In this document: positions 48,012 to 56,671 of the stretch, one piece after another
Layout: every line of letters begins with the position of its first letter
How positions within the stretch are numbered: position 1 is the stretch's first letter
Source: an uncultured Opitutales bacterium
GTDB taxonomy: Bacteria; Verrucomicrobiota; Verrucomicrobiia; Opitutales; Intestinicryptomonadaceae
Direction of reading: 5' to 3'
Length of the DNA stretch: 64,000 nt
NCBI GenBank assembly: GCA_944389195.1
Contig: CALXLM010000023.1
Location: forward strand, 1-64,000
Translations under genes and position numbers: made by a program
Notes under the pieces: model-generated
Seen by the model: only the letters and a program-made list of their open reading frames with translations
Database searches by the model: none
Told to the model about the DNA's origin: nothing

Positions 48012-48131
48012 ATTTAAAGACTTTCAAATTTTGATAATACTAAAAGTGCGATTAAACCCGCATCGCCCCGCCCTTGCAAGAAAAAAAAGCTCGAAAATTT
48101 CCCGTAAACCTTCCCCTCTTGGCATAAATTA

Positions 48132-48163
48132 AAAACGCCGGAAATATGGAATTCCGGCGTTTT
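48132..48163 (-). terminator. Intrinsic terminator of the ribbon-helix-helix gene
   Basis: AAAACGCCGGAA (48132-48143) and its exact complement TTCCGGCGTTTT (48152-48163) around an 8-base loop. It lies about 25 bases past the stop of the gene at 48188. The symmetric A/T tracts allow use on both strands. Confidence 0.8.
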
Positions 48164-48187
48164 AAACAAAAAAATACAAATTAAATA

Positions 48188-48385
48188 CTACTTGATTTTC
48201 TTTCTATTTTCAGCGACAGACAATTGCTCTCTGGCCAAATTCTGAAGTGTATTGGCTATAAAGTTCGACCTGTTGCGATTGTCCATTTTCGCAAGTTCGT
48301 CGATTTGCTGTACGAGACTTTCAGGAAGACTTATAGAGATTTGAGTCATGCCTACCATCTTTCCGGAACCTTTTTTACGTGCCAT
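48188..48385 (-). CDS. Orphan ribbon-helix-helix (CopG-like) DNA-binding protein
   Basis: A 65-residue protein. Residues about 14-56 form a ribbon-helix-helix: the strand TQISISLP, helix 1 ESLVQQIDELAKM, turn DNRNRSNFI, and helix 2 ANTLQNLAREQL. The N-terminus (ARKKGSGK) and C-terminus are basic. Such proteins bind palindromic DNA as dimers and serve as repressors or antitoxins. No toxin gene is adjacent. A promoter at 48538-48566 contains an inverted repeat that could be its own operator. Confidence 0.85.
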   Translation of the reverse strand: MARKKGSGKMVGMTQISISLPESLVQQIDELAKMDNRNRSNFIANTLQNLAREQLSVAENRKKIK

Positions 48386-48537
48386 AAGTATTTATTTCTC
48401 CTTTATCTATATGTGAATTTAAACATCATTTTATATATGCATTACCTCCGCCACCAAACCGCATTTCTCTAAAAGAATGCGATAGAAGCATTGGAAACCA
48501 TGGATAGATAAAAGCCATATTTATCCAAGATTAAACA

Positions 48538-48581
48538 TATATTTGATTAACTTTATTTTTTGTCAACTTTTTTCTGACAAA
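48538..48581 (-). promoter_or_regulatory. Promoter and possible operator of the ribbon-helix-helix gene
   Basis: On minus, -35 TTGACA (plus 48561-48566), a 17-base spacer, and -10 AATATA (plus 48538-48543). An inverted repeat TTTGTCA (48559-48565) and TGACAAA (48575-48581) overlaps the -35. The leader of about 145 bases is long. Confidence 0.6.
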
Positions 48582-48712
48582 GTTCCATTATTCAAAAATT
48601 CCGGGCTTTAATAATGTTGCTTTCGCCATGAATATTGCGATAAGCACATTTTTTTCATGCCTCTTAAAAAACATGCCGTCCATACTGCAAAATTCGGCTT
48701 AAAACTTAATAA

Positions 48713-48733
48713 GTATTATTATTGAAATAATAC
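48713..48733. repeat. AT-rich inverted repeat
   Basis: GTATTATT, 5-base loop ATTGA, AATAATAC. It lies in the gap between the ribbon-helix-helix gene and the exported protein gene. It is smaller than the 16127 palindrome but similar in style. Confidence 0.35.
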
Positions 48734-48857
48734 ATAATCATGCCGGACGGATTTTTGGTAAAAAACGGCAAAAGCGCGGTTATTTCCCCGATTGAAATAC
48801 CACGGCTATTAAGAAAACACAATGCCCAGCATATTAAAAAAGGAGAGGGAGAAATTT

Positions 48858-49715
48858 TTATCTGGGCATCAGATATCGGAAGAATATTTTACAATATTTC
48901 TCCTTGCCTATAGTGGCGAAAAGAAAGTCGTAAGGAATAACGCCCATTTCTGTCGCGTTTTTCGTGCTGCTGTTTGCGCTCTTCCAATCGGCGAGTTTCT
49001 GGACATTTTTCACGCGCATTGCAGCGCGGCCCATGGCGTCGTAATAAGCGCGCTCCATACTTTTGCCGAAACCCGTCACCATTTCTGTTTCGAGACACCA
49101 TGTTTCCGGCATCTCGTCAGTATAGTTAAAGCGAACCATACATATATATTTGGGACTGTCTGAAACGAACAGCGAATCTTTCACCTTGAAATTGGCCTTT
49201 TTACCGACAAATTTGCGTATTGCCTCCGACGCGTACATTTCCGCGTCCTCAGCTGTGCGCCCCCACACGCAAACCTTTCCGTCGATTACCTGCTTGCGCA
49301 TTTTAACCGTTTTCTTCTTGTTGGGCTTCTTAGACTTTTCAAGCTCCTTGAGCTGTTCTGAGAACGACTTTGCAGCCGACACCGACTTGTTTTTATCGGG
49401 CGCGCGCAAAAGCTTGGTATTGGGCGCGACTATGTTTTGAACCCCCACCATCGCCGGCGCCTTCAACACGGTCGGCCCCGTGGGTTTAGGCGCTGCTTTT
49501 ACAGCAGTCTTGGCTGCCGGAGCGGGAGCGGCGGCCTTATTAACGGTTTTTGCGCCTACGGCGCTGGCCGGAGCGGCCTTTGCTGCAACGGTTTTAGAAG
49601 CTACCTTATCGGGAGCACCATAAACAAACGAAACCGAAAAAACAGCTCCTCCCAACAAAACAGCAAGCAAATATCCTCGCAAAAATTTGCAATAATACTT
49701 ATCCCCCATACCCAT
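48858..49715 (-). CDS. Exported protein with Ala/Lys/Pro-rich linker, unknown function
   Basis: A 285-residue protein. The ATG at 49715 is supported by GGAGG 7-8 bases upstream. A signal peptide (about 1-34) is followed by a low-complexity Ala/Lys/Pro/Thr stretch (about 35-80) that looks disordered or wall-spanning. Residues about 120-285 form a compact domain with Lys-rich start (SKKPNKKKTVKMRKQ), CVWGRTAEDAEMYASEAIRKF, YICMVRFNYTDE and WCLETEMVTG, containing several Cys that could pair outside the cytoplasm. No family was recognised. It is divergent from leuS across 182 bases with its own promoter. Confidence 0.65.
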   Translation of the reverse strand: MGMGDKYYCKFLRGYLLAVLLGGAVFSVSFVYGAPDKVASKTVAAKAAPASAVGAKTVNKAAAPAPAAKTAVKAAPKPTGPTVLKAPAMVGVQNIVAPNTKLLRAPDKNKSVSAAKSFSEQLKELEKSKKPNKKKTVKMRKQVIDGKVCVWGRTAEDAEMYASEAIRKFVGKKANFKVKDSLFVSDSPKYICMVRFNYTDEMPETWCLETEMVTGFGKSMERAYYDAMGRAAMRVKNVQKLADWKSANSSTKNATEMGVIPYDFLFATIGKEKYCKIFFRYLMPR

Positions 49716-49735
49716 ATTTCTTCCTCCAATTATAT

Positions 49736-49764
49736 ATAAGAGTAAAATATGCTGAATTTGTCAA
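49736..49764 (-). promoter_or_regulatory. Promoter of the Ala/Lys-rich exported protein gene
   Basis: On minus, -35 TTGACA (plus 49759-49764), exactly 17 bases, -10 TCTTAT (plus 49736-49741), then GGAGG and ATG. A good consensus promoter. Confidence 0.6.
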
Positions 49765-49897
49765 CATTTTTTTTAGATTTTTGATTTTTTTTGTTTTTGC
49801 TTTTTACGCTTAAAAAAGCGGCAATTTTCGTATTGCCTTGACGAATATAAAAAAAAAGCGCAACTATTTACGGTTTTTATAAGATACTTGAAATTTT

Positions 49898-52648
49898 ATG
49901 ACCGACAAAACCGCAGATTACAATTTTACCGAAATAGAAAAATTCTGGCAGAAGAAATGGGACGACGACCGCACATTTCATGCCGAAACCTCTTCGCCTT
50001 CCCCCAAATACTATATTTTAGATATGTTTCCCTATCCGTCGGGAGCCGGCCTGCACATAGGACATCCGGAAGGATACACCGCTTCCGACATATTGGCACG
50101 GTACAAATGGGCGAACGGCTTCAATGTGCTCCACCCAATGGGTTGGGACGCCTTCGGCCTGCCGGCCGAGCAATACGCCGTAAAAACCGGGACGCACCCC
50201 GCCGCAACCACGTCCGCAAATATAGAAAATTTCAGAAAGCAGATAAAATCGGTGGGCTTTGCCATCGACTGGCAGAGGGAAATAAACACCACGGATCCGT
50301 CGTACTTTAAATGGACGCAGTGGATTTTTCTACAACTTTTCAAAATGGGCTTGGCATACGTTGACGAAAAACCCGTTTGGTGGTGCCCGAAGTTGGGCAC
50401 AGTGCTTGCAAACGAGGAGGTAATCGACGGCAAAAGCGAAGTCGGCAAATTCCCGGTGGAGCGCCGAAAGCTGCGCCAATGGGTTCTGAGAATCACAGCC
50501 TACGCCGACAGGCTCATAAAGGGGCTCGGCTCGCTCGACTGGCCCGACTCCACAAAGAGATTGCAGACAAACTGGATCGGGCGCTCCGAAGGCGCGGAGG
50601 TGGATTTTGAAGTTGCCGATTCCTGGGCCAAAGGGCAAAAACTGCGCGTGTTTACGACGCGCCCCGACACGCTCTACGGCGCGACATACATGGTGGTTGC
50701 CCCGGAACATCCGATAGTTGACAAGCTCGTTTCAGACCGGCAAAAGGACGCGGTGGCCGCATATCGGAAAGAGATAGCCTCCAAAAGCGATTTGGACCGC
50801 ACCGACTTGGCCAAAGAAAAAACCGGCGTGTTCACGGGTGCCCATGCGATAAACCCCGTCAACGGCAAGCTGATACCGATATGGGTCGCCGATTACGTCC
50901 TGATGAGCTACGGAACCGGCGCCATTATGGCTGTTCCGGCGCATGACGACCGCGACTACGAATTCGCAAAACGCTTCGATTTGCCGGTCATACCCGTAAT
51001 AGAGAAAAAGGACTCCGAGGGCAATCCCCTCCCCCTGCCCTTCTGTTCGCAGGGGACAATGATAAACTCGGAAAAGTTTTCCGGAATGGACTCGGGCGAC
51101 GCGAAGCGAGCCATTGTAAAGATGCTTGAGGATAAAAAAATCGGGAAAAGCTCCGTAAACTACAAATTGCGCGACTGGCTTTTCTCGCGCCAGCGCTACT
51201 GGGGCGAGCCCTTTCCGATTTTATGGGTTTCGGAGGACGCCTACAAGGCGGCTTCAAAAAGCGCCGTGTGGAATGGCAAACTTCCCGCCGAACCAGTATC
51301 TTACAAGGACGAATCGGGAAAAATTCTCTTCGCACTGCCTCTGCCGGAAAACCAGCTTCCGTTAAAGCTTCCGGAAATCGAGAATTACAGGCCCTCCGGA
51401 ACGGGGGAAAGCCCCCTCGCGCGGGCGTCGGGCTGGCTCAACGTAAAAATAAACGTCTCCACCGGGGAGGTCTTGGAATCGGCGGACAGCCGCGCCTGCG
51501 GCGCCGATTGGGTTGAGGCGCGAAGGGAGACAAACACCATGCCGCAATGGGCGGGCTCGTGCTGGTACTATCTGCGCTACTGCGACCCGTCGAACGACTC
51601 CGCGCCCATCGGCGCCGAGGCGGAAGCGTATTGGGGCTATCCCGACTTTTACATCGGCGGCGCCGAACACGCCGTACTGCATCTGCTTTACGCCCGCTTT
51701 TGGCACAAAGTGCTGCACGACTGCGGCGTTTTAAGCGGGGACGAGCCTTTCAAAAGGCTTTTCCACCAAGGCATAATTCTCGGCGAATTGGAATTTACGG
51801 GTTATAAAAAGGACGGCAAATGGATAGGGGCCGACAAATCGTCCGAAGCCGGCGCCGAGGCGGTCAAGCTCTCGGAAAGCGAGGTCGAAAAATCCGGCGC
51901 CGCCTACGTGCTGAAATGCGACAAAACGGTGACGGTCGAGGCGCGCAGCTACAAGATGAGCAAAAGCCGCGGCAATGTGGTCAATCCCGACGACATAATA
52001 AGCAAGTACGGTGCAGACTCGCTCAGGCTTTACGAAATGTTCCTCGGCCCCCTTGAAGACCAAAAGCCGTGGAACACAAACGGAATCGAGGGCGTATATA
52101 GGTTTTTAAAAAAGATATGGCGCGAATACGTCGGCAAAGACGGAAATCTTTCGGAAAAAATCTCCGACGGCGTTTCCGACGATCCCTCACTTCTGAAAGC
52201 GCTGAACGAAACCGTAAAAAAAGTCACATCCGACATTGAGACGCTGCGTTTCAACACCGCCATATCGCAAATGATGATATTCCTTTCCGCATTGCAAAAA
52301 GCCGAAAGGGTTTCGAAAGCAAGCGCCGAAAAATTCATAAAGCTTCTTGCGCCCTTCGCCCCGCATATCGCCGAAGAATTATGGGCGAGGCTCGGGAACG
52401 TATCGAGCGTCTCCAAGGCTCCCTGGCCCAAACCCGAGGAGTCTAACGCGGACGACGAGCCCGTGAAAATGGCAGTGCAGGTAAACGGCAAGCTGCGCGG
52501 GGAGCTGACGGCGGCAAAGTCGGCTACAAAAGACGAAATTCTCGAGGCGGCAAAATCGCTGAAAAATGTCGCAGCCTTCATAGGCGGCAAAACCGTCGTA
52601 AGGGAGATATGCGTACCCGGCAAAATCGTAAACATCGTTGTAAAATGA
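49898..52648 (+). CDS. leuS: Leucyl-tRNA synthetase
   Basis: A 916-residue class I synthetase that charges tRNA-Leu. The HIGH motif lies in PYPSGAGLHIGHPEGY (about 47-62), the editing (CP1) domain includes TTRPDTLYGATYMV and GTGAIMAVPAHDDRD, and KMSKS lies in YKMSKSRGNVVNP (about 684-696). The anticodon-binding and C-terminal domain (KMAVQVNGKLRGEL) is present. Size is normal to slightly long. The downstream gene starts inside its stop codon (ATGA). Confidence 0.96.
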   Translation: MTDKTADYNFTEIEKFWQKKWDDDRTFHAETSSPSPKYYILDMFPYPSGAGLHIGHPEGYTASDILARYKWANGFNVLHPMGWDAFGLPAEQYAVKTGTHPAATTSANIENFRKQIKSVGFAIDWQREINTTDPSYFKWTQWIFLQLFKMGLAYVDEKPVWWCPKLGTVLANEEVIDGKSEVGKFPVERRKLRQWVLRITAYADRLIKGLGSLDWPDSTKRLQTNWIGRSEGAEVDFEVADSWAKGQKLRVFTTRPDTLYGATYMVVAPEHPIVDKLVSDRQKDAVAAYRKEIASKSDLDRTDLAKEKTGVFTGAHAINPVNGKLIPIWVADYVLMSYGTGAIMAVPAHDDRDYEFAKRFDLPVIPVIEKKDSEGNPLPLPFCSQGTMINSEKFSGMDSGDAKRAIVKMLEDKKIGKSSVNYKLRDWLFSRQRYWGEPFPILWVSEDAYKAASKSAVWNGKLPAEPVSYKDESGKILFALPLPENQLPLKLPEIENYRPSGTGESPLARASGWLNVKINVSTGEVLESADSRACGADWVEARRETNTMPQWAGSCWYYLRYCDPSNDSAPIGAEAEAYWGYPDFYIGGAEHAVLHLLYARFWHKVLHDCGVLSGDEPFKRLFHQGIILGELEFTGYKKDGKWIGADKSSEAGAEAVKLSESEVEKSGAAYVLKCDKTVTVEARSYKMSKSRGNVVNPDDIISKYGADSLRLYEMFLGPLEDQKPWNTNGIEGVYRFLKKIWREYVGKDGNLSEKISDGVSDDPSLLKALNETVKKVTSDIETLRFNTAISQMMIFLSALQKAERVSKASAEKFIKLLAPFAPHIAEELWARLGNVSSVSKAPWPKPEESNADDEPVKMAVQVNGKLRGELTAAKSATKDEILEAAKSLKNVAAFIGGKTVVREICVPGKIVNIVVK

Positions 52649-53424
52649 AAAAGGCGGCAAAGGCACTGGTTGTATTTTTCGTTTGCATTCCGACGGCGTT
52701 CGCCAAAGCCGCGGACATGCCCGAAGGCACCGTTTACGTCCACACGGCGAGGAACTCCCCGGAGATAGCGGCAGACGGCGTGAAGGTCGAAGCCGCATCG
52801 GGAATCGAGCTGCCCGCAAGAAATCTCGAGTTCAAATGCGGCAAGGGCCAAAGTGTCTTTTTGGTCCTTTCGAATAAAACCGTCGTTTTCGCTGGGGAAA
52901 ACTCGGAAATAAAAATCGATTATTTTAGGCAGGCTCCGCCGCTGCTTGAAGATTCCGACGGGGAAATCGAATCGTCGCACTCGGAATGCTCCATGGAAAT
53001 ATCGAAAGGAACATTCTATGTGATTGCCCCCAGGCTGCGCCCCAAAAGCGCCATGAAATTGAAAACGCCTTTCGGAAATTTCGACCTTCAAAGCGCAAAA
53101 TTTTTCTTAAAAATTTCCGATAACGGCGCAAAGATATCCCTCGTTGAGGGGCAGTCGTCTTATAAATCACTCGAAGGAAAGACCGATTTTCTAAAGTCCA
53201 AACAGAACGGAACAGTGGTCAAAACCGACGCGAAGTCGCTTTATCCCCTAAAGATAAGCTATATGACAACCATCGAGGAGGATATCATGAAAAACAGCTT
53301 TGCACTATGCAAAAATGTATCAGACTCGGTGGTGTTTAAATTCGGCGGTGGCAAGCCGCAGGCCGAACGCATCGTAAGAAAGGAATTTCTAATGAGGCGC
53401 TCCGAATCGGACTACCGGAAATAA
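52645..53424 (+). CDS. Exported FecR-like protein
   Basis: A 259-residue protein from the ATG at 52645, which overlaps the leuS stop by 4 bases. Residues 1-24 are a signal peptide (MKKAAKALVVFFVCIPTAFAKA). The rest is beta-rich with two repeats of the FecR type: AASGIELPARNLEFKCGKG followed by VVFAGENSEIKID, and FYVIAPRL...MKLKTPFGNFDLQSAKFFLKI. FecR domains often sense or carry signals in the envelope, but no sigma factor or TonB receptor is near. Operon with leuS, lpxI and sufE by tight spacing. Confidence 0.65.
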   Translation: MKKAAKALVVFFVCIPTAFAKAADMPEGTVYVHTARNSPEIAADGVKVEAASGIELPARNLEFKCGKGQSVFLVLSNKTVVFAGENSEIKIDYFRQAPPLLEDSDGEIESSHSECSMEISKGTFYVIAPRLRPKSAMKLKTPFGNFDLQSAKFFLKISDNGAKISLVEGQSSYKSLEGKTDFLKSKQNGTVVKTDAKSLYPLKISYMTTIEEDIMKNSFALCKNVSDSVVFKFGGGKPQAERIVRKEFLMRRSESDYRK

Positions 53425-53432
53425 CCCGAAAT

Positions 53433-54275
53433 ATGCTTTCAAAATTTCTGCCAGAAGACTTTGACGCATCGGCGAAAATAGCCATTCTTGCCGGCAGGGG
53501 CGTATATCCCTCCATATTGAAGGGGAAGCTGGACTCGCTCGGGATTGCGAACGTTTTGATGGCCTTCGACGGCGAGACCTCCCAAGAGCTCTGGGACAGT
53601 TATCCTCAGTCGGAAAGGTTCAGCGCCGGCGTGGGGCAACTCGGAAAACTTCTTAAAAATTTAAAGACAGCCGGGGCGCGATACGCCATAATGGCGGGGC
53701 AAATAACGCCAAAGAAACTTTTCAAAGGCATGAATCCCGATTTGAAGGCGATTCTTGTGCTCGCCACCCTAAAGCGTAAAAACGCCGAAACTATATTCGG
53801 CGCCGTGGCCGCCCAGCTTGAAAAAATAGGCGTACGTATGCTCGACGCCCGTTCGTTTCTCGACGACAGCCTCGCCCCGCTGGGCTTTTTTAGCGGAAGC
53901 GGGCTTAAAGGAGCGTCGGATTCGCAGGTCGAGCACGCAATGAACATCGCCCGCGAATGCGCGCGCCTCGACATCGGGCAAAGTTGCGTGACTTCCCGCG
54001 GAACAGTATTGGCAGTCGAGGCCTTTGAGGGGACCGACGCCATGATAGAGCGGGCTGGAACGTTTGGGGCAAAAAACTGCGTGTTTGCAAAAACAGTAAA
54101 GCCCAACCAGGACTACCGTTTCGACGTTCCCGTAATCGGCGAGCGCACAATAAGGAAGCTCGCGAATGCGGGGATAAGGAATGTGGTTGTCGAATCCGGA
54201 AAGGTTATAATTCTCGACGCTGAGGCCGTCAGAAAATCCGCCAACGATAACGGCATAAGCATTGTCGGCATTTAA
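53433..54275 (+). CDS. lpxI: UDP-2,3-diacylglucosamine pyrophosphatase LpxI
   Basis: A 280-residue DUF1009/LpxI protein, the alternative to LpxH in lipid A synthesis. It hydrolyses UDP-2,3-diacylglucosamine to lipid X and UMP. Visible features are ILAGRGVYP near the start, MAGQITPKKLF (88-98), VTSRGTVLAVEAFEGTDAMIERAG with the conserved Asp D202 (matching the essential Asp of the Caulobacter enzyme), FAKTVKPNQDYRFDVPVIG, and an end like GISIVGI. Its presence shows that the organism makes lipid A. It starts 9 bases after the FecR-like stop and ends 2 bases before sufE. Confidence 0.92.
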   Translation: MLSKFLPEDFDASAKIAILAGRGVYPSILKGKLDSLGIANVLMAFDGETSQELWDSYPQSERFSAGVGQLGKLLKNLKTAGARYAIMAGQITPKKLFKGMNPDLKAILVLATLKRKNAETIFGAVAAQLEKIGVRMLDARSFLDDSLAPLGFFSGSGLKGASDSQVEHAMNIARECARLDIGQSCVTSRGTVLAVEAFEGTDAMIERAGTFGAKNCVFAKTVKPNQDYRFDVPVIGERTIRKLANAGIRNVVVESGKVIILDAEAVRKSANDNGISIVGI

Positions 54276-54277
54276 AA

Positions 54278-54691
54278 ATGGCTACCATCGACGACAGAAA
54301 GAACGCGGTTCGTGAGGAGTACGGATATTTTGGAACCCCCCAAGAACTGTTTGAATACATAATTGCAAAGAACAAAGCCGCCCCGCCGCTCGAAAAGGAA
54401 TTTAAATCGGACGACTACCTTGTGAGGGGTTGCGTTTCGAGCCTTTGGCTCGTCCCCTCGTTTTCCGAAGGGAAGTGCCGCTTTAAATCAGACGCCGACT
54501 CCGTAATAACCCGGGGGATAGCGTCCCTTGTCTGTTCTGTGTACGACGGCCTGACTCCGGCCGAAGTGCTCTCTTTGGATCCGGCATTTTTCGACGAAAT
54601 AGGCATAAGTCCGCACCTTACGCCGAACAGAAGAAACGGCTTGAGCCAGCTTTGCAAAAGGATATCGGATTTCGCATCGGAACACAAATAA
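54278..54691 (+). CDS. sufE: SufE-family sulfur acceptor
   Basis: A 137-residue SufE protein that takes persulfide sulfur from a cysteine desulfurase for Fe-S cluster assembly. The acceptor Cys is C52 in VRGCVSSLWL, as C51 in E. coli. SPHLTPNRRNGL fits the family C-terminus. Length is normal. It is the last gene of the leuS-FecR-lpxI group. No SufS or SufBCD is in this window. Confidence 0.92.
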   Translation: MATIDDRKNAVREEYGYFGTPQELFEYIIAKNKAAPPLEKEFKSDDYLVRGCVSSLWLVPSFSEGKCRFKSDADSVITRGIASLVCSVYDGLTPAEVLSLDPAFFDEIGISPHLTPNRRNGLSQLCKRISDFASEHK

Positions 54692-54842
54692 CGGCGCATT
54701 TTGCTCCCGCAAAAAAAAATCGATAAAATGCTTGAATATTGGCGCGGATAAAGACAATATGGTTCACAGATAAGGCGTGATATTCGCATCGCGCTTGATG
54801 GATTTTACACAAAAAATACAACACCCTAAAATTAAAACATAG

Positions 54843-55691
54843 ATGAAAAGAAAAGCACTCTCCGTAATGTCAATTGCAGCCTTTCTGCTCGCAGGAGCAG
54901 GAGTATCGTTCGCCCAAACCGACGCCCCCGCGGCAGACGCGCCTGCAAAGCCCGACGAGCCAAAGGTTGTTGAAAAGTCGTTTGCCGACATGTGGAGAGC
55001 AGGCGGCGTGACGATGTATCCTCTCGGGTTCTTCGCAATTTTCGGGACAACCCTCGTCATTTACAACGCCATCGTCATACGCAAGAAGAAGTTCCTTAAT
55101 CCCGAAGGCGTAAAGAAGGTGGAAGAGCTTGTAAACCAGCTCAAGATATCTGAAGCCATAGAATTTTGCGAAAAGAACCCCTCCCCCATCACGAACATAA
55201 TCGGCTGCGGCCTCGCGCGCGCCGACGAACGCGACATCGATGTATCCTCGGTGGAATCTGCGATGGAAGAAGCCTCAATAGAGGAGTTCGCAACCCCCTA
55301 TGTTCTGATAAACTATCTGTCGGTGACGGCTTCTTTGGCGCCGATGTTGGGTCTGTACGGTACTGTGTCCGGTATGGTTAAGGCGTTCAATACGATAGCC
55401 GCCGAAGGCGCGGGCAGCGCGTCGAAGCTTGCCGACAACATCGCGGAAGCCCTAATAACGACGGCTGCGGGAATGATAGTGGGTATCCCGGCAATGTTCT
55501 TCTTCTTTATCTTTAAGAATAAATACGGAGCCATCATATCGAGCGCTTCGCGCATTATAGGCGACCTCATCTACACGATGAAAATTTCGCTCAAATACGG
55601 TCCGCAAGACATATCTGAAGTTATCGCCGACAGCACCGGAACGCCTGCTGAAGCCGTTGCCGAAGCCGCAAAAGAAGAGGAAAACAAGTAA
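54843..55691 (+). CDS. exbB: ExbB/TolQ/MotA-type proton channel with signal peptide
   Basis: A 282-residue protein. Residues 1-24 are a signal peptide followed by an Ala/Asp/Pro-rich stretch, then the MotA/TolQ/ExbB channel domain with TM segments near 57-78, 152-180 and 205-235 (TPYVLINYLSVTASLAPMLGLYGTVSGMVKAF; EALITTAAGMIVGIPAMFFFF). It forms a proton-driven motor with ExbD, energising outer-membrane transport or a related process. The C-terminus ends in Ala/Glu repeats. It is followed by two exbD genes. Confidence 0.88.
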   Translation: MKRKALSVMSIAAFLLAGAGVSFAQTDAPAADAPAKPDEPKVVEKSFADMWRAGGVTMYPLGFFAIFGTTLVIYNAIVIRKKKFLNPEGVKKVEELVNQLKISEAIEFCEKNPSPITNIIGCGLARADERDIDVSSVESAMEEASIEEFATPYVLINYLSVTASLAPMLGLYGTVSGMVKAFNTIAAEGAGSASKLADNIAEALITTAAGMIVGIPAMFFFFIFKNKYGAIISSASRIIGDLIYTMKISLKYGPQDISEVIADSTGTPAEAVAEAAKEEENK

Positions 55692-55715
55692 AATTCCACC
55701 GCGGAAAAACTTTTT

Positions 55716-56120
55716 ATGAAAGTTTGGAAACCATCTGAAGATGACGGGAAGTTTGAATTGACGCCGATGATAGACGTCGTATTCCTTCTCATCACCTTCT
55801 TCATGACAGTCACCAGCTACGCGTCTGCGGAGCTGATCCAGGTTGTCATGCCGATAGCGCCGAAGGCGGTTGTTCCTGAAGACGTAGGAGACAGGCAATT
55901 TTTGTCGATATCCGAAAACGGCACATATTTTCTTGGGGCGTTCAAGTCTGATCTCGACGCGATAAAGAAAGCGCTGATTGCGCGCAACCAGCGCGCAGGC
56001 TTTAAGGGGGCCTATATAAGGGCCGACGCCAAAACGCCTCACAAATATGTAAACGACTTGATGAAGACGTGCGCCGAAGCCGGCGTATATAACATTCTCT
56101 TTGGCACTTTAAAGGACTAG
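55716..56120 (+). CDS. exbD: ExbD/TolR-family protein 1
   Basis: A 134-residue protein with one N-terminal membrane segment (about 18-38) holding the proton-carrying Asp D20 in LTPMIDVVFLLITFFM. The periplasmic part (about 60-134) is the ExbD domain. It partners with the ExbB upstream (24 bases apart) and a second ExbD downstream (1 base apart). No TonB is seen. Confidence 0.9.
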   Translation: MKVWKPSEDDGKFELTPMIDVVFLLITFFMTVTSYASAELIQVVMPIAPKAVVPEDVGDRQFLSISENGTYFLGAFKSDLDAIKKALIARNQRAGFKGAYIRADAKTPHKYVNDLMKTCAEAGVYNILFGTLKD

Positions 56121-56121
56121 C

Positions 56122-56553
56122 ATGGCAAAAAATTTAGATGTCCTTACATCAGAAGACTCGTTCGATTTGACGTCGATGATCGACGTTGTATTTCTTCTTC
56201 TGATATATTTCATGTATCTTCCGATACAGCAGGAGGCGGATCTTATGTTCACGCTTCCCGCCGAATCGGCGCCCCAGGAAAACGTCGCCCTTCCCAGCGA
56301 GCAAGTCGTTGAAATTGCGCCCGACGGCAGCATATTTCTGAACGGATCTCCGATAGACAAGCCCGGCGATATCGAATTTAAGGAATTGTCCTCCACATTG
56401 CGCAGATTGCGCTTAAGTTCGGAGCGCAGCGGAATATCCACCATAGTGACGATATATCCCGACGCCGACTCGCCACACCAGGCGGCAATATCCGTGCTGA
56501 ACGCATGCGCCGATTCGGGGATAAGGCAGGTATCGTTTGCCGAGGCGGATTAA
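56122..56553 (+). CDS. exbD: ExbD/TolR-family protein 2
   Basis: A 143-residue protein with D21 in LTSMIDVVFLLLIYFM and a periplasmic ExbD domain (QVVEIAPDGSIFLNGSPI, YPDADSPHQAAISVLNACADSG). Two ExbD copies in tandem are common outside Proteobacteria and may form mixed dimers. It closes the operon at a strong terminator. Confidence 0.9.
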   Translation: MAKNLDVLTSEDSFDLTSMIDVVFLLLIYFMYLPIQQEADLMFTLPAESAPQENVALPSEQVVEIAPDGSIFLNGSPIDKPGDIEFKELSSTLRRLRLSSERSGISTIVTIYPDADSPHQAAISVLNACADSGIRQVSFAEAD

Positions 56554-56567
56554 AGGCAAAAGTTTTG

Positions 56568-56598
56568 AAAAAACGCACCTTTCGGGGTGCGTTTTTTT
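56568..56598 (+). terminator. Intrinsic terminator of the exbB-exbD-exbD operon
   Basis: AAAAAACGCACC, a 6-base loop, GGTGCGTTTTTT with further T: a perfect 12-bp paired stem including the A/T tracts, 15 bases past the last stop. Confidence 0.85.
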
Positions 56599-56671
56599 CG
56601 TTTAAAGCCATAAATAACAAGTAAAATTTTATTGTCAACCGGGCCCGAATGGGCATCATAAAAAAACAAAA

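Larger units (their letters stand above)
48386..48857. other. Gap with promoter elements and AT-rich repeat, no gene
   Basis: Holds the promoter of the ribbon-helix-helix gene (next entry) and a palindrome at 48713-48733 (GTATTATT, loop ATTGA, AATAATAC). No other gene is supported; the plus frame starting at 48822 lies antisense to the exported protein gene. Confidence 0.5.

Noticed and set aside
48188-48857. Toxin-antitoxin pair with the ribbon-helix-helix protein
   Set aside because: No small toxin-like frame lies next to it on either side.
52030-53091. 353-codon minus-strand frame across the leuS end
   Set aside because: Antisense to leuS and the FecR-like gene; a shadow.
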